A stretch of DNA of 27,330 nucleotides from Sperchopsis tessellata (lineage: Eukaryota; Arthropoda; Insecta; Coleoptera; Hydrophilidae). The number at the start of each line of letters is the position of its first letter. Within the stretch, counting starts at the first letter, position 1. Position numbers and translations under genes: made by a program. The DNA lies in assembly GCA_033557685.1 (NCBI GenBank), contig JAWQRN010000671.1, positions 1 to 27,330 on the forward strand. Reading direction: 5' to 3'. Positions 10,780 to 20,700 of the stretch are shown in pieces. Under the pieces are notes generated by a model. That model had not been told where the DNA came from and did not search any database. It saw only the letters and a program-made list of their open reading frames with translations.

Positions 10780-11990
10780 TCTTCTAGAGCATCTCTGAAT
10801 ATGTCTGGTAAGTTATCTGAACTGATTTCGCTTTTTCCGTGTTTACACCTTCGCTTTTTAGTACATATGTAACAAGAAATAAGGGCAATTACGCCTACCC
10901 TATTCGTTCATTGACCTTTCTTCAAATGTTCTGTGTTACTTGAAATTCAACAAAGGCAACAGTGTTCAAAATTTTAGCAGATCAACAATAGAATATTTAA
11001 TATATTTATACTTAACCATACAATGTCAACGAGTATTTCAATATTTAAATTTATTGTTTTATTGTTTCTTTCTCCCTTGTTTTTTTAGATTTATATTAAT
11101 TGGTATCATTCTATTTAGTTATATGTTACCTGCAGTTGCGTATTATTTATGTTTTAAATATTTTAATTGGATATGGTTGGTTTATTGATGGTATTAATAA
11201 AGTTCAGTTGTATTATACTATATTCTAAATACATCGAAATACATACGAACAAAACCCTTCCCACTAGCGGTATAGAAATATCCACTGGAGAAGATATAAT
11301 TTGATTGAATACAAACTTATGGTTAACAGTATCTGCTTTACTAAACACTGGTGACAAATAATGATTTCATAGGTTTTTCTTCTTATGTTAAATTACGAAG
11401 CAGTTGTTCATCTCAACTATTGTAAAAGCTTTTCATGTAATTTAACCAGCAATTCGATACATGATATCTTTAAATTGGTATATTAATTGGTAATATGTCT
11501 AATATTGCATACATTTCAATTGTAAAATAAAATTTAGGTATAAAATTTCAATTTATTGTCAACATCACCGAATGAACAATATATCTTTTAAATACTCATA
11601 TTAATCAGGATGGGTGACAGTGTGCAAATAACTTGAGATATTTACAAGTTATAAAATTAATAATACCGAATTTAACAAGCTAGAATCACCAACCAGATTC
11701 GCTTTGTAAGTACCCGGAAACTCGAGTTGTTGTAATAATTTGATATGAATCTATAGATTGTTATATCTGGTAGATCTGGCAGTCTTAAGAGTAACACAAA
11801 ATTGACAGCCGTCTTATTACTCCTTACGCCGTTACTGATATGTTCCATGTATTTTTCTTTAACTAGAATAGCTTTTAATTTCCCTTATTTTTAAAATGTA
11901 AACATAGCGATCAACTCATTATCAATTATTTTTGATTTTCGCTTTTAATATAATTTATGATAGACCATTTATGATAATTTTTCGTACGAA
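10780..11990. other. AT-rich stretch, probably intron
   Basis: No motif, no convincing exon and no element end recognised on either strand. It lies 3' of the RASD-type exon in that gene's direction, so intron is the likely reading. Confidence 0.5.
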
Positions 11991-12198
11991 TAATATCTAT
12001 ACATAATAAAAAGAATCACTTGAAACAAATAGTATTAAACATTTAAAAATGACCATACAATGTAACATACATAGGATGTATAATGTATAAATGTGAAAAT
12101 CAATAAAAAGTTTGTTTCGCATGGATTCCCAAGTGTTTCGATGGATATTTAAAAAAATTGCCCCCGGGCTACGTGTAATAAATAACAAAAATGCAATT

Positions 12199-12204
12199 TC
12201 ATAC
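12199..12204 (-). promoter_or_regulatory. Splice donor (5' splice site)
   Basis: The minus strand reads AATGAG|GTATGA. The exon's conserved GTPase reading stops making sense after this point and runs into non-homologous residues, so GT at 12204-12203 is the likely donor. GAG|GTATG is a reasonable insect donor. Confidence 0.75.
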
Positions 12205-12397
12205 CTCATTTCTTTATCACATTTGTTTCCAGCTAACACCATTGGAACTCTGGGTAGTGTCTTCTTTCTTGTTATTCCACCACTATTCGATGCTGCTCCG
12301 GCACTGAGTTTCGTTTCTAATATTTGCTCCCTTAATCTTATTGCTTCTTCAAATGTCTCTCTACTATCCATACTAAATACAATCACAAACAAGTCAC
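12205..12397 (-). CDS. RASD (Dexras/Rhes)-type small GTPase, one internal exon
   Basis: An internal exon of 193 bases encodes 63 full codons of a Ras-superfamily GTPase. It begins DLFVIVFSMDSRETFEEAIR (the beta4-alpha3 region after switch II), continues LREQILETK, then an inserted Ser/Gly/Ala-rich and Lys-Lys stretch, and ends VPMVLAGNKCDKEM, with the G4 guanine-specificity motif NKCD. The sequence most resembles the RASD1/RASD2 branch, membrane-associated Ras-like proteins with a long variable C-terminal tail. This rests on FSMDSRETFEEA and the long insert before the G4 strand; other Ras branches lack that insert. Two leading bases (GT) complete a codon from the upstream exon, fitting a Gly before Asp. 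P-loop, switch regions and the SAK motif lie on other exons not found here. No stops or frameshifts: it is the only clearly intact coding piece in the window. Confidence 0.88.
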
Positions 12398-12420
12398 CTG
12401 CAAAAAAATAAATAAATATT
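12398..12420 (-). promoter_or_regulatory. Splice acceptor with polypyrimidine tract
   Basis: The minus strand reads TTTATTTATTTTTTTGCAG directly before the exon's first base (12397). It is a T-rich tract and consensus CAG. The GTPase homology begins exactly here, which fixes the exon boundary. Confidence 0.85.
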
Positions 12421-13970
12421 TTATGTATAGAGAAATTAATGCATTAATTTTTTTTTTTGGTACGTTATGGTTGTTAAATGAAATGGCCCTCAGGAACAGA
12501 ACAATAAAATAGAGACCTTTACCAGTAAATTTTAATTCATTTCCATCATATCCAGAGAACATGTTTGGCCATTTGGAAGTTATATTTAAGTACACATCGA
12601 TGCGTTGAATAAATTTTTAGTTTGTAATTAATTGTAAGTAGCACTTTCATAATTTGTTTTATCGTCAATTTTAACAACTATTAATTCTTATAGTTAGACA
12701 TACAATTTCAAAACCAGCAAAAGATTGTTATAGTGATGGTGATTAAGCATACACTAGGTATGTGGCTATTGGAGAAGGAACAGATACGTGGCCGAAGCTC
12801 AGGTTCTTATAGAACGTCAATAAGGTGCTATTTCTTAAAATGAAAACGGTGTGTGGCAAAATTTAATATTTTAAATATTAAAACTTCAAATTTTAAGTAC
12901 AACAATATAAAATAAACTATATTGTAAAACTCTTTAGATTACAGTTCACAGGTTAGATAGCAACAACGTAAATGAAACTTTGTGTAAGGTCGAGCTAGAA
13001 GTAGAAAAATAGTTATAATATAAGAAAGAAATAAAAACAAACTTGCCTACCAACATAGTGTTTGGTCACTGTCAGATGGTGGATTGTTGAAATACCCCCA
13101 TTGGAGATGTGTGCGTTTGGACACAGAGTTAAGAAAAATTATAGACTGCTTTATACTGATTACGTGAAATTAATTCAGATAAGAAAATACGTCATTCGTT
13201 TGGCATGATTGGGACTGGAGATGTATTGGAATCAATACAGTTAAAATAAGCGGTTTAAATATAGCAGTGAACGTGCAGTTATTTTGGTTTGTGAACCAAC
13301 AGACCTTTCTTGTTTTTCTCGTAGAATACGGAACTGCAAAACAACCGATGGTAACACGTCGTGTGATAGTTGGAAGGTGGTAGGTATTGTACAGACCGAG
13401 TATACAACACTCAGCAGGAAACATAAATGGTAGACACATAATTAGTTGTCATATATTTATGGCAGTGCATAAACAAAGCAACGGAACATAGCGAAGAGTC
13501 ATTCTTATTTGGAATGTTGTTGTTTTCGGGAGGACGTGTTAGGTGACCTGTTATTTTTTTGGTGGATCAGGTAAGTATATACAGCACTCATTCCCTTGAT
13601 ATCTTTCAGTGCATTATATTATCTCATGATGTGACACATTTCAAGAAACCCACGTTTATGTTGATGTTTTTTCGTGGCAAGTGTCTTAAAATTTAGGCAG
13701 TCTATCTTGTGTGATATTCTTATGTTGGTTAATAAGTAGGTTGATCTTTTGACATGACTGGCCAATATATTATTTATCACAATCTAAGTGCTTAAGATAA
13801 TGCATTACACCACTATTTTGGTCTTTGCGTGTTTTATCTTCTAGTCAATTAAACAATACACCCACTCCACTTAAATTTATGTTAGCAATTACTACATTGA
13901 ACTCTACAAATAACGCTGTTAGTTGTGGTGGTAAGTTATGGTATAGGTAACGATATGGGATCTAGTAAAA
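12421..13970. other. Unassigned stretch, probably intron
   Basis: No protein family recognised on either strand. From 13170 to 13570 the sequence is a little richer in GC and ends with a perfect CAG|GTAAGT on the plus strand at 13568-13576. By itself that is not proof of an exon. Confidence 0.4.
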
Positions 13971-13984
13971 CGTTGTTGCCGTGA

Positions 13985-15170
13985 ATATTATTGAAAATTG
14001 AAAGAGTGTTGACTGGGGTTGTGACCAGTAATTTTCTTATAACACCAGGTGGGTATTTATTCGCTATGAGAATATCATGGAATAAATTTATATTCATGAA
14101 ACTTAGTGTGCGAGATGTATAGAATATGGTTCTTTTAGCTCTTGGCCAAGTTCAGCTTCGGTCTCATTGGACGACATAAGGCGAAATAAATATATCTGCC
14201 CGAGTTGGTGAGCTTTCTATACGTATGATACGTATGAGTCTTGTGTCTAAAAAGAACACAGAGCAATCATTCTCCTCTTCTACGGTAAATTGAATGTGAG
14301 TCGTTGAAAATATCTAAAGCGAGCAAAGAGAGATGACTTAACATATTGCTATGCCAAACACTTGGGTATAGAACTTATCAAAAGAAAAGGAAATATTTTT
14401 GGAAATGAAGACAATAATATGAAGAAACTTGCTCATTGCAAGAATAGAATTAGGTTCTAGGAGATCCAATTTCTGAATCATGATATCCAAAACCAACTCT
14501 AGAAGGATATTGGTAAACAAAGAAACAGCGTCCAGAGATATGATTGCTTTAGAAAATTCGAAAGGGTCTTTGATGCGAAACTTGTTATAACCACCACCAG
14601 ATTCACATAATATCCCCGATAGCCATTTGGCCAAGCCATATGTGGGTGAGTTAATACTATAAAGTGTGCATCTTAGAGGTATATTCTCTTTGTAGATTTT
14701 TGGCAGTCCAGAAAAACTTTGGTGCAACAGTGTTATTTATATATTTTAATGATCTTTTTCAGGATCGGATCTATCATATTTAATTTTGAAGCTGCGATAC
14801 GAGAGAATTATGTCTTATTTCTATAGAGGTTGTGAGGATCCTTGATAGAAATTTTATGCGATGGTGTCATTTAAAAGAGAGAGAGATTTAAACATGTATT
14901 CTTGTCGGATGATGATTACCGAGACGTTGACTATGTCAGATCTGGTAACAAACAGGTCTGGGTTGCTTTATGGGAAAGCACGAACTTTTTAGGCTATTTA
15001 TTTAAGTGATACTTGTAACATTGTCCTTAGCATAAAAATAGCCTTAGCTCTAATCAGATCTCTATTAGATTCTGGGATAGCTGTATATAATTATCTACCT
15101 CAGAAAGAACTCAAAAAGTAGGAAAAGACGTTACGGTAGCGGATAAACAAACTTTTAGGTCCAATGAAAG
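13985..15170 (-). mobile_element. Penelope-like element, N-terminal and RT part
   Basis: Minus-strand readings follow the order of Penelope-like element (PLE) proteins. RDLIRAKAIFMLRTM (about 15065-15020) and NPDLFVTRSDIVNVSVII (about 14965-14910) form the N-terminal region. FSGLPKIYKENIPLRCTLYS (from about 14718) is the PLE LPKIHK...LRP box, followed by INSPTYGLAKWLSGIL, then IISLDAVSLFTNI (block A, catalytic Asp) and FYTQVFGIAI. Next come EEENDCSVFFLDTRLIRI (about 14280-14225) and NINLFHDILIANKYPPG (about 14095-14045), both part of the region after the RT core. The residues that should carry the YxDD catalytic box are missing between QVFG and the FLDT motif. No GIY-YIG domain follows at its 3' end. 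Frameshifts and stops; dead. Confidence 0.85.
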
Positions 15171-15395
15171 ACAGTTTTTTTATGTCAGTTGAGATATCTG
15201 TGTTAGTAAGGTTTTAAAATCATTTCGGATCAGAGAAAGTATAAGTCATTTTCACATTGTTTCCGTAAGTGAACAAGGGTTCTGCACAGACATCACATTG
15301 TGATTAAGATGTACCCTCTGTACCAATACCAATGGACTATCCCCGATGGTTAACACTTTTTATTTGCTTTATACGAAGTAATGTTCATTACTTCT

Positions 15396-15400
<5 letters not shown>

Positions 15401-15428
<28 letters not shown>

Positions 15429-15429
15429 A
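15401..15429. repeat. (TA)n microsatellite
   Basis: Uninterrupted TA run of about 14 units. Confidence 0.97.
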
Positions 15430-15589
15430 CAATTTGAGAAAGGTTGTAAATTTCTCTATTTTTTCCGGTAAATATGGTCAACAGAAATCAGTTGTAATTA
15501 TTTCTAATGATTGTTTTATTCCACATTTACTGATGTTACTAAATTCACTATTCCTTCTTTGCAGTTCTACAATATAAAAAGACAAGCCA

Positions 15590-15960
15590 AGCATTAGGAA
15601 ACATGATGAAAAAAAGTCTACCACCAACAAGGGATGAGCACCCATGAACAAAGTCAAGAGATCGTGTCATCAAGGTCACCAAAAAAAGAACACATTAAAA
15701 AAGCACCAAACACAACAAAACCTTCTAAAACATTTTAAAACAGGCCAATTAACAAGGCTATACGTACTATACGTACGTAAGGATCAGAAACGAACAAAAC
15801 AATCTACTTCGAAGTCAATGTAGGTCGATACCTATGGAGCCATCTAGTGACTGAAACGTTGACCACCATTACATAAACCAAAACTATAAAGTAAACTACA
15901 GAACAACCAGAAATACGCGCAAACAAAATCCAAAAATGAAAAAATAGGAGTAAAACAATC
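15590..15960. other. Strand-skewed (A/C-rich) non-coding stretch
   Basis: The plus strand is strikingly poor in T and rich in A and C, unlike its flanks. It holds A-runs, the element-like string GACTGAAACGTTGACC (15848-15863) and a small palindrome at 15761-15779. It could be untranslated sequence of the neighbouring PLE or of an unrelated element; no coding motif is visible. Confidence 0.4.
15761..15779. repeat. Perfect 7-base inverted repeat
   Basis: TACGTAC, a 5-base spacer, then GTACGTA, set in a partial direct repeat of CTATACGTA. No known function. Confidence 0.7.
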
Positions 15961-16197
15961 ATCATTCAACTTAAAATATGTGTAAATTCAAACTCAATAC
16001 AACCCAAACACACACAGCCGAACAGCAGATACACATGCAAATTAGCGACAATAGTGGCGAGTAGAGAAATCTCTTCAAATAGTAAAGGGTTAGAATAACC
16101 ATAGAATAACAAGTGATGGGTCTCACTAACTTAAATAAATGAACGACCGTGAGATAACTTGTACCGAGGCAATAAAATACAACCCCAGAGGCAATGC

Positions 16198-16240
16198 GTC
16201 TCAACCACCAGGGCAAAACCTTCAACTTCAAGGTTGAGAC
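16198..16240 (-). repeat. Hairpin downstream of the PLE GIY-YIG reading
   Basis: GTCTCAACC (16198-16206) and GGTTGAGAC (16232-16240) form a perfect 9-base inverted repeat with a 25-base loop. An alternative, shorter pairing (AACCTT with AAGGTT) overlaps it. It sits about 25 bases 3' of the end of the GIY-YIG reading, in the likely 3' untranslated part of the element. Confidence 0.65.
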
Positions 16241-16244
16241 ATAC

Positions 16245-16811
16245 GCAGTAACTTATCCAAATATGTTAAGCTCTCCTTTGAGCAATGTCTAAGTGATTAG
16301 AATAAACCACACTGAGAGAATCTATGTCTTTTCTAAAGTTCAACGAGTGGGGTTTGCCCAAATTATGACGAATTTCTAAGAAATGTCTCCACTGTGTACT
16401 GCCCTCAACATCCAGTACACTCAGCTCATCAGCAGAATGACCACTATCCCTATAATGAGAACTCAATGCACAACGATCAGGACGTAGTCTAATATCAAAC
16501 TTGTACAAAGCAATACGCGATTTTAGTTTCTGGCCAGTTTGGCCAATATATATGATAATTCACAGCTACGACAAGGGATTCTATAGATTACATTACTTTT
16601 ATTAAAAACAGGTTCTCTATCCTTCATTCTAGAACAGTATTTATTAAGAAGAAAAGAGTTTTTTTCAGCAATTCTGACATCAAATGTTTTGAAAATGTCC
16701 TGTACCTTAGAAGAAAGTTCCTTGATGTTCGGAAATTCAATGTATTTAATCGATTCAGAGGCAGGTGGCTGAGAATTTTTAGCAATCCCCTCATTTGGAA
16801 CTCGCTGCAAT
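16245..16811 (-). mobile_element. Penelope-like element, linker and GIY-YIG endonuclease
   Basis: The C-terminal part of a PLE protein on the minus strand. ESIKYIEFPNIKELSSKVQD and IFKTFDVRIAEKN form the linker after RT, and KDREPVFNKSNVIYRIPC brings in the nuclease domain. After a small frameshift near 16560 comes IIYIGQTGQKLKSRI, so the VIY and YIG halves of the GIY-YIG motif are both present. YKFDIRLRPDRCALSSHYRD (16508-16450) and DIDSLSVVYSNHLD (16325-16284) complete the domain, which nicks DNA during PLE integration. The reading ends at a stop near 16266. It is preserved better than the RT copy further left. In the element's own direction this nuclease lies 5' of that RT, so the two belong to different copies. 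Confidence 0.88.
16566..16722 (-). repeat. Left arm of a ~160-base inverted repeat
   Basis: Nearly the reverse complement of 16817-16975. The best conserved part is 16640-16720, where TCAGCAATTCTGACATCAAA and its flanks match with only a few differences. Both arms encode the same PLE linker segment, read in opposite directions. Confidence 0.85.
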
Positions 16812-16816
16812 GAATC

Positions 16817-16985
16817 AGGGAACTTTCTCCTAAGACAAAGGATATTTTCAAAACATTTGATGTCAGAATTGCTGACAAAAACTCTTTTCTTCTTAATAAG
16901 TAGTTTTCTAGAAGGAAGGATAGTGAACCTGTCTTGAATAAGATAATGCCATCTACAGGATCCCTTGTCGTTGCTACGTGCAGTG
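16817..16985 (+). mobile_element. Inverted fragment of a Penelope-like element
   Basis: The plus strand reads ELSPKTKDIFKTFDVRIADK then NSFLLNK, a stop, KDSEPVLNK and, after a frame change, IYRIPCR. This is the same linker and nuclease start as the minus-strand PLE to its left, so the two face away from each other with a 94-base spacer. It ends just after the first GIY-YIG strand and forms the right arm of the inverted repeat. Confidence 0.82.
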
Positions 16986-16999
16986 CAGTGAATTCATTT

Positions 17000-19300
17000 A
17001 TTGAAGTAACATCACTCGCCTTGAAAATGTCCCTTGCAACAGTGAATGAAACGATGGCACTTATCTACACGGTTTCCACCAGGCAACAACATTCATACAG
17101 ATAATAACCGTGGAAGTCTATTACATTTAGTATTACTAGTTTTCTTTTTTATTCTTTGGTTCCGTTTAATACCATCGAATCTGGAAGAACCTGTTTATTA
17201 GCGAATAAAGTTTATAGTATTGTTACCCTCTCCCACAATTTAAATATTAATGTGATTTTGTCTTCAGAATGTAAATCTCTAAAAATAATTAATACCCGTT
17301 AAAATAACACCCCTTGCGCTTGACGTACAGGTAGACCATTGGTTAGAAACGCTTGCCACAGCGAAAAGGTTAACGGAGAAGAGAATAGCACATGAAAACT
17401 ATATAAATATTAAACTCAACAATATTATTAACCAAAGAGGTAATAGGTAGCGACCTTTTCAGGTGCCTTTACCGATATCATGCAAAAATTGGAAGGAAAC
17501 AGAAAAAGAACATTGTTGCTGTAACAATTGAACGTTTCCTAGATAGGTGGAAAATACATTGTAAGTAAAATCGTAATATGAGTATATAAACAGACGATGA
17601 TATAAAAAAAAAAACTGGTGAAAAGTGTGAATTTCACGCATTCATAAAATTGTAAATTTTGCGATCCAATAATGTATATTTCTGTTTGCACTTGTACCAC
17701 TTCGATTCACATTTTGTAAACAGATATTAATTCATTTGTCAATGTGACAGATGTAGTCGCTCGAAGTAAAATCGCCGGAAATAGCGTCGGCGTCCACCCG
17801 CTTCTCAGGACAGTGATAAAAACATGGGTCGCAGCACGCACATTGTAAAACTCGCCATAGCCGTAATTTTCAATCCGGTGCTCAATTTAATATTTATAAA
17901 GTAACACAGACATTCCAGTGTTAGTTTTAATCAATGTGTAATACTACATGTGAATTTAATTGTCCTTTCCAGCAATATCTTAGTGGACAATACGTGTTGT
18001 CTATTTGTAATAGTAAATAAAGTTTGTGTTTGATTTTAAATGATATAAGTTGCACACTAATTTGTGTTATAGTTGGTGAGGAGTAAATAAAGTGGCTAAT
18101 AGACAGAGGATTTATGCTTTTGGAGAAACATCTGCACCCTAGCATGCTTTTATTTTTACTGACGCGGAATGTGTCTGCTATCAAACTAAATTATTTCTAC
18201 GATAAATAAAAATAAGTTCCTTATATTTACTCGCACAAACGTCCTTTATACGAAATACGATATTCTTTTTATTGCTTCGCCACACCTAACCTTCATATTA
18301 TTCTACACTATACATCCACTTATTCCGTTCGTTGCATGTCAGAATAATTGTACTAAAGCAATAAAGAAACAATTAAGCTCCGAAGTAAACTCACAATAAT
18401 GTCCACTCAATCAAAATATTAAGAGCGACACGACAAAAGCGGTATTTGACAGCCTTGAATGCTACATTAGAAAGCCAATAGACACGAGAACCTGGTGAAG
18501 TAATTTTCCCTCGGCGGTAGTAAGAGAAAGGAGGAACACCGATAGCTCTTACTCCTGCGATAAACCGAAAGCACTGAACTTAACGCAGCCAGACAAGAAA
18601 ATGAAAACCGTGTCTCTTCAAGGGTCATTAATTTCTGGATAGAATTTCATTAGTATTTCAGTGGTTTCCGCTATTCACTCTGTCGAAGGCGACCAATATT
18701 GTTGCCAACGTCTTGCACGCGTCAAAAGAATTGCACCAAACCTCCACACGATGAAGTTTGGACTGTGAAATCGAAGATATCCATAAATAATGAGTTAATT
18801 TAGTTCAATAATGTATACTGTAATTTTAGTGTGTTTGTCGTTAACAATTAATATTATAGAATTCTTATTTTAACAGATGTTTTGATTACCAGGGAAGATA
18901 TATCGATATTTCCTTAGCATTCATATTTGTATATCTTACAAATTTGGGAAGTGTAACTATAGTACGATATTTAAAATGAGAGATAGTCATGGTAGGTAGT
19001 AATAAAAATGTAGAAAACGTCGAAAAATCTCTTGTAATAAGTGTAGTTAATACTGGTGAATACAGCTATTTTGTAAATATTGTAGAATAACTGATCTCTT
19101 TTAGATATGGGGTTTATCCTAAGAAGAAACACTTGTTGCAAACAAGTAATCGTGATCGTTTGATGAAAAATATAGAAGTACGAATGGTGTTTAAAGTAAC
19201 TCTCAATAACCTACGTGGCATGGAGTAGCGATGGAATTTAATAAAAATCAAGTGGAAATTTAAGTCTTTTGAACCAGTTAGTACAAAATAAAATAAAATA
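17000..19300. other. Unassigned stretch with two CpG-rich patches
   Basis: No transposon motif is recognised here, unlike most of the window. Two patches (17756-17880 and about 18420-18740) are clearly richer in CpG and GC than their surroundings. A 26-codon reading starts at ATG 17824 (MGRSTHIVKLAIAVIFNP...), hydrophobic in its middle. No splice-supported exon could be established. Candidates are a promoter or untranslated first exon of a host gene. Confidence 0.35.
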
Positions 19301-19324
19301 CCTCAGTGTTTAATTATAATTATC

Positions 19325-20700
19325 AGGATAATGTTTGGTTTATGGGGTTAATAAACTGTTCTATTGATCGACTTTCTGGTTTTTCACAGCTGATAAGGTA
19401 ATATCTATCTGCCGAACTGTTATAGAGATTGCACATAAAGTCTTCTTTTGGGTAATGAAAATGAGGTTTGCTACTTGAGAGATGGTGATATCCATGTAAG
19501 GTGACACAGGTTATGAAATGCTGTAATTTTTGATTCCATACATGCAAACTGAACGCTGGTCTATCCGCATATTATTTTCTTCTTACCCCGTCTACTTTTA
19601 TCACTTCATTTGTATATTTTCTTAAGGACACAAGCTTTAATTTATATTTAGCATTAAACACAAGGATTTAAAGCTGGAGGTTACTATGGACTCCAACTTT
19701 GTGTGTGTTTTAGGGATCCTATTACCTGAGTCATTTTCTTGCATTTCCTGTTGATATGTTAGGGTTAGTGTTGCTTAAAATGTAACCCCCTGACATTCAT
19801 ATGCATTAACTAAGTCAATTTTTTTATTTCCTAAGAATGCCTTGACGTTATTTTTAAGCCTCCCCATTTTCTGAATTTAACCATTTTGCTCTTTGCATGA
19901 TTAATGTTTGGTTTTTTTTTTGCTCCAAGATTTCATCGGTTCATACTTGTCTGAAGTTGAAGTTGAAACTTTTTGAGTATATGACAATGTCATCTACGTA
20001 CATTATGCAGTATGTTTCGAGTGTTTTATAAAGTCTGGCAAGTCTTGAACAAATACTATGGATTGTGTTGAATTCAAAGTTTCCCCTGTAACACCCCTCG
20101 CTCTTGGGTAATCCAACTGGAGATTTATTTTCCATTATCTACTTTGACATAGTTTGTGTTTATAATTTCAAGGATTACATTATATGTTGTATCTATAGTG
20201 CCTTGTCGAATATGTTTCTGATATAGAATCTCCTTATCTAAGCAGTCAAAAGCCTTTTAAAAGTCAATAAAGATGGTATACAGGCTTCCTCGAGGCAGTG
20301 AAGTAGCTTCCTTCACTTCACAACTAGTAAATTTATGGCATTTTCACAACATGTATGTTTGCGGAAAACATATCGTTCTGATAGAAGGACATTTTCCAGG
20401 TGGGCTACAATTCTATTGGTAACAATTTTTGTTAACAGTTTGAACTGCGTTGGGTGTAATGCAACTCTAAGAGTTGGGGACTCTTAGGTTTCCCTTCCCT
20501 TTATATAATGTTTTGACTTTTGAGTTTTTCAATATCTAGGGATCTCTCCAATTTCCAAAATTGTATTGAAAATTCTGACCCACCAATTGGATAAAAAGGA
20601 TATGCCAATACGATCTGTTCATTGGTGACACTGTCTATGCCTGATTCTTTTTATTTTTTTTATCATTATACCAGTGATTACTTTTGATGCCGGTTAAGTT
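19325..20700 (-). mobile_element. LINE reverse transcriptase relic (clade uncertain)
   Basis: Minus-strand order: LLTKIVTNRIVAHLENVLLS and ERYVFRKHTC (about 20440-20350; RT block with the usual GFRK), SLYTIFIDF, a stop, KAFDCLDKEILYQKH (about 20290-20225; block A), GVLQGKL (about 20100), YCIMYVDDIVIYSKS (about 20010-19965; catalytic VDD box), KSKMVKFRKWGGLK (about 19895-19850), and NAYECQGVTF (about 19810-19780; the YEYLGVTF box). Near 19440 MCNLYNSSADRYYLI recalls the Cys-rich tail found after RT in many LINEs. Frameshifts are frequent. The block order is that of an RT with its thumb and tail; the clade cannot be fixed by eye. Confidence 0.8.

Noticed and set aside
11163..11357. Minus-strand reading considered as the next RASD exon
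   Set aside because: No resemblance to the G5/SAK region and no suitable acceptor at its start.
12112..12411. 99-codon plus-strand reading over the GTPase exon
   Set aside because: It is the reverse of a conserved, splice-bounded RASD-type exon.
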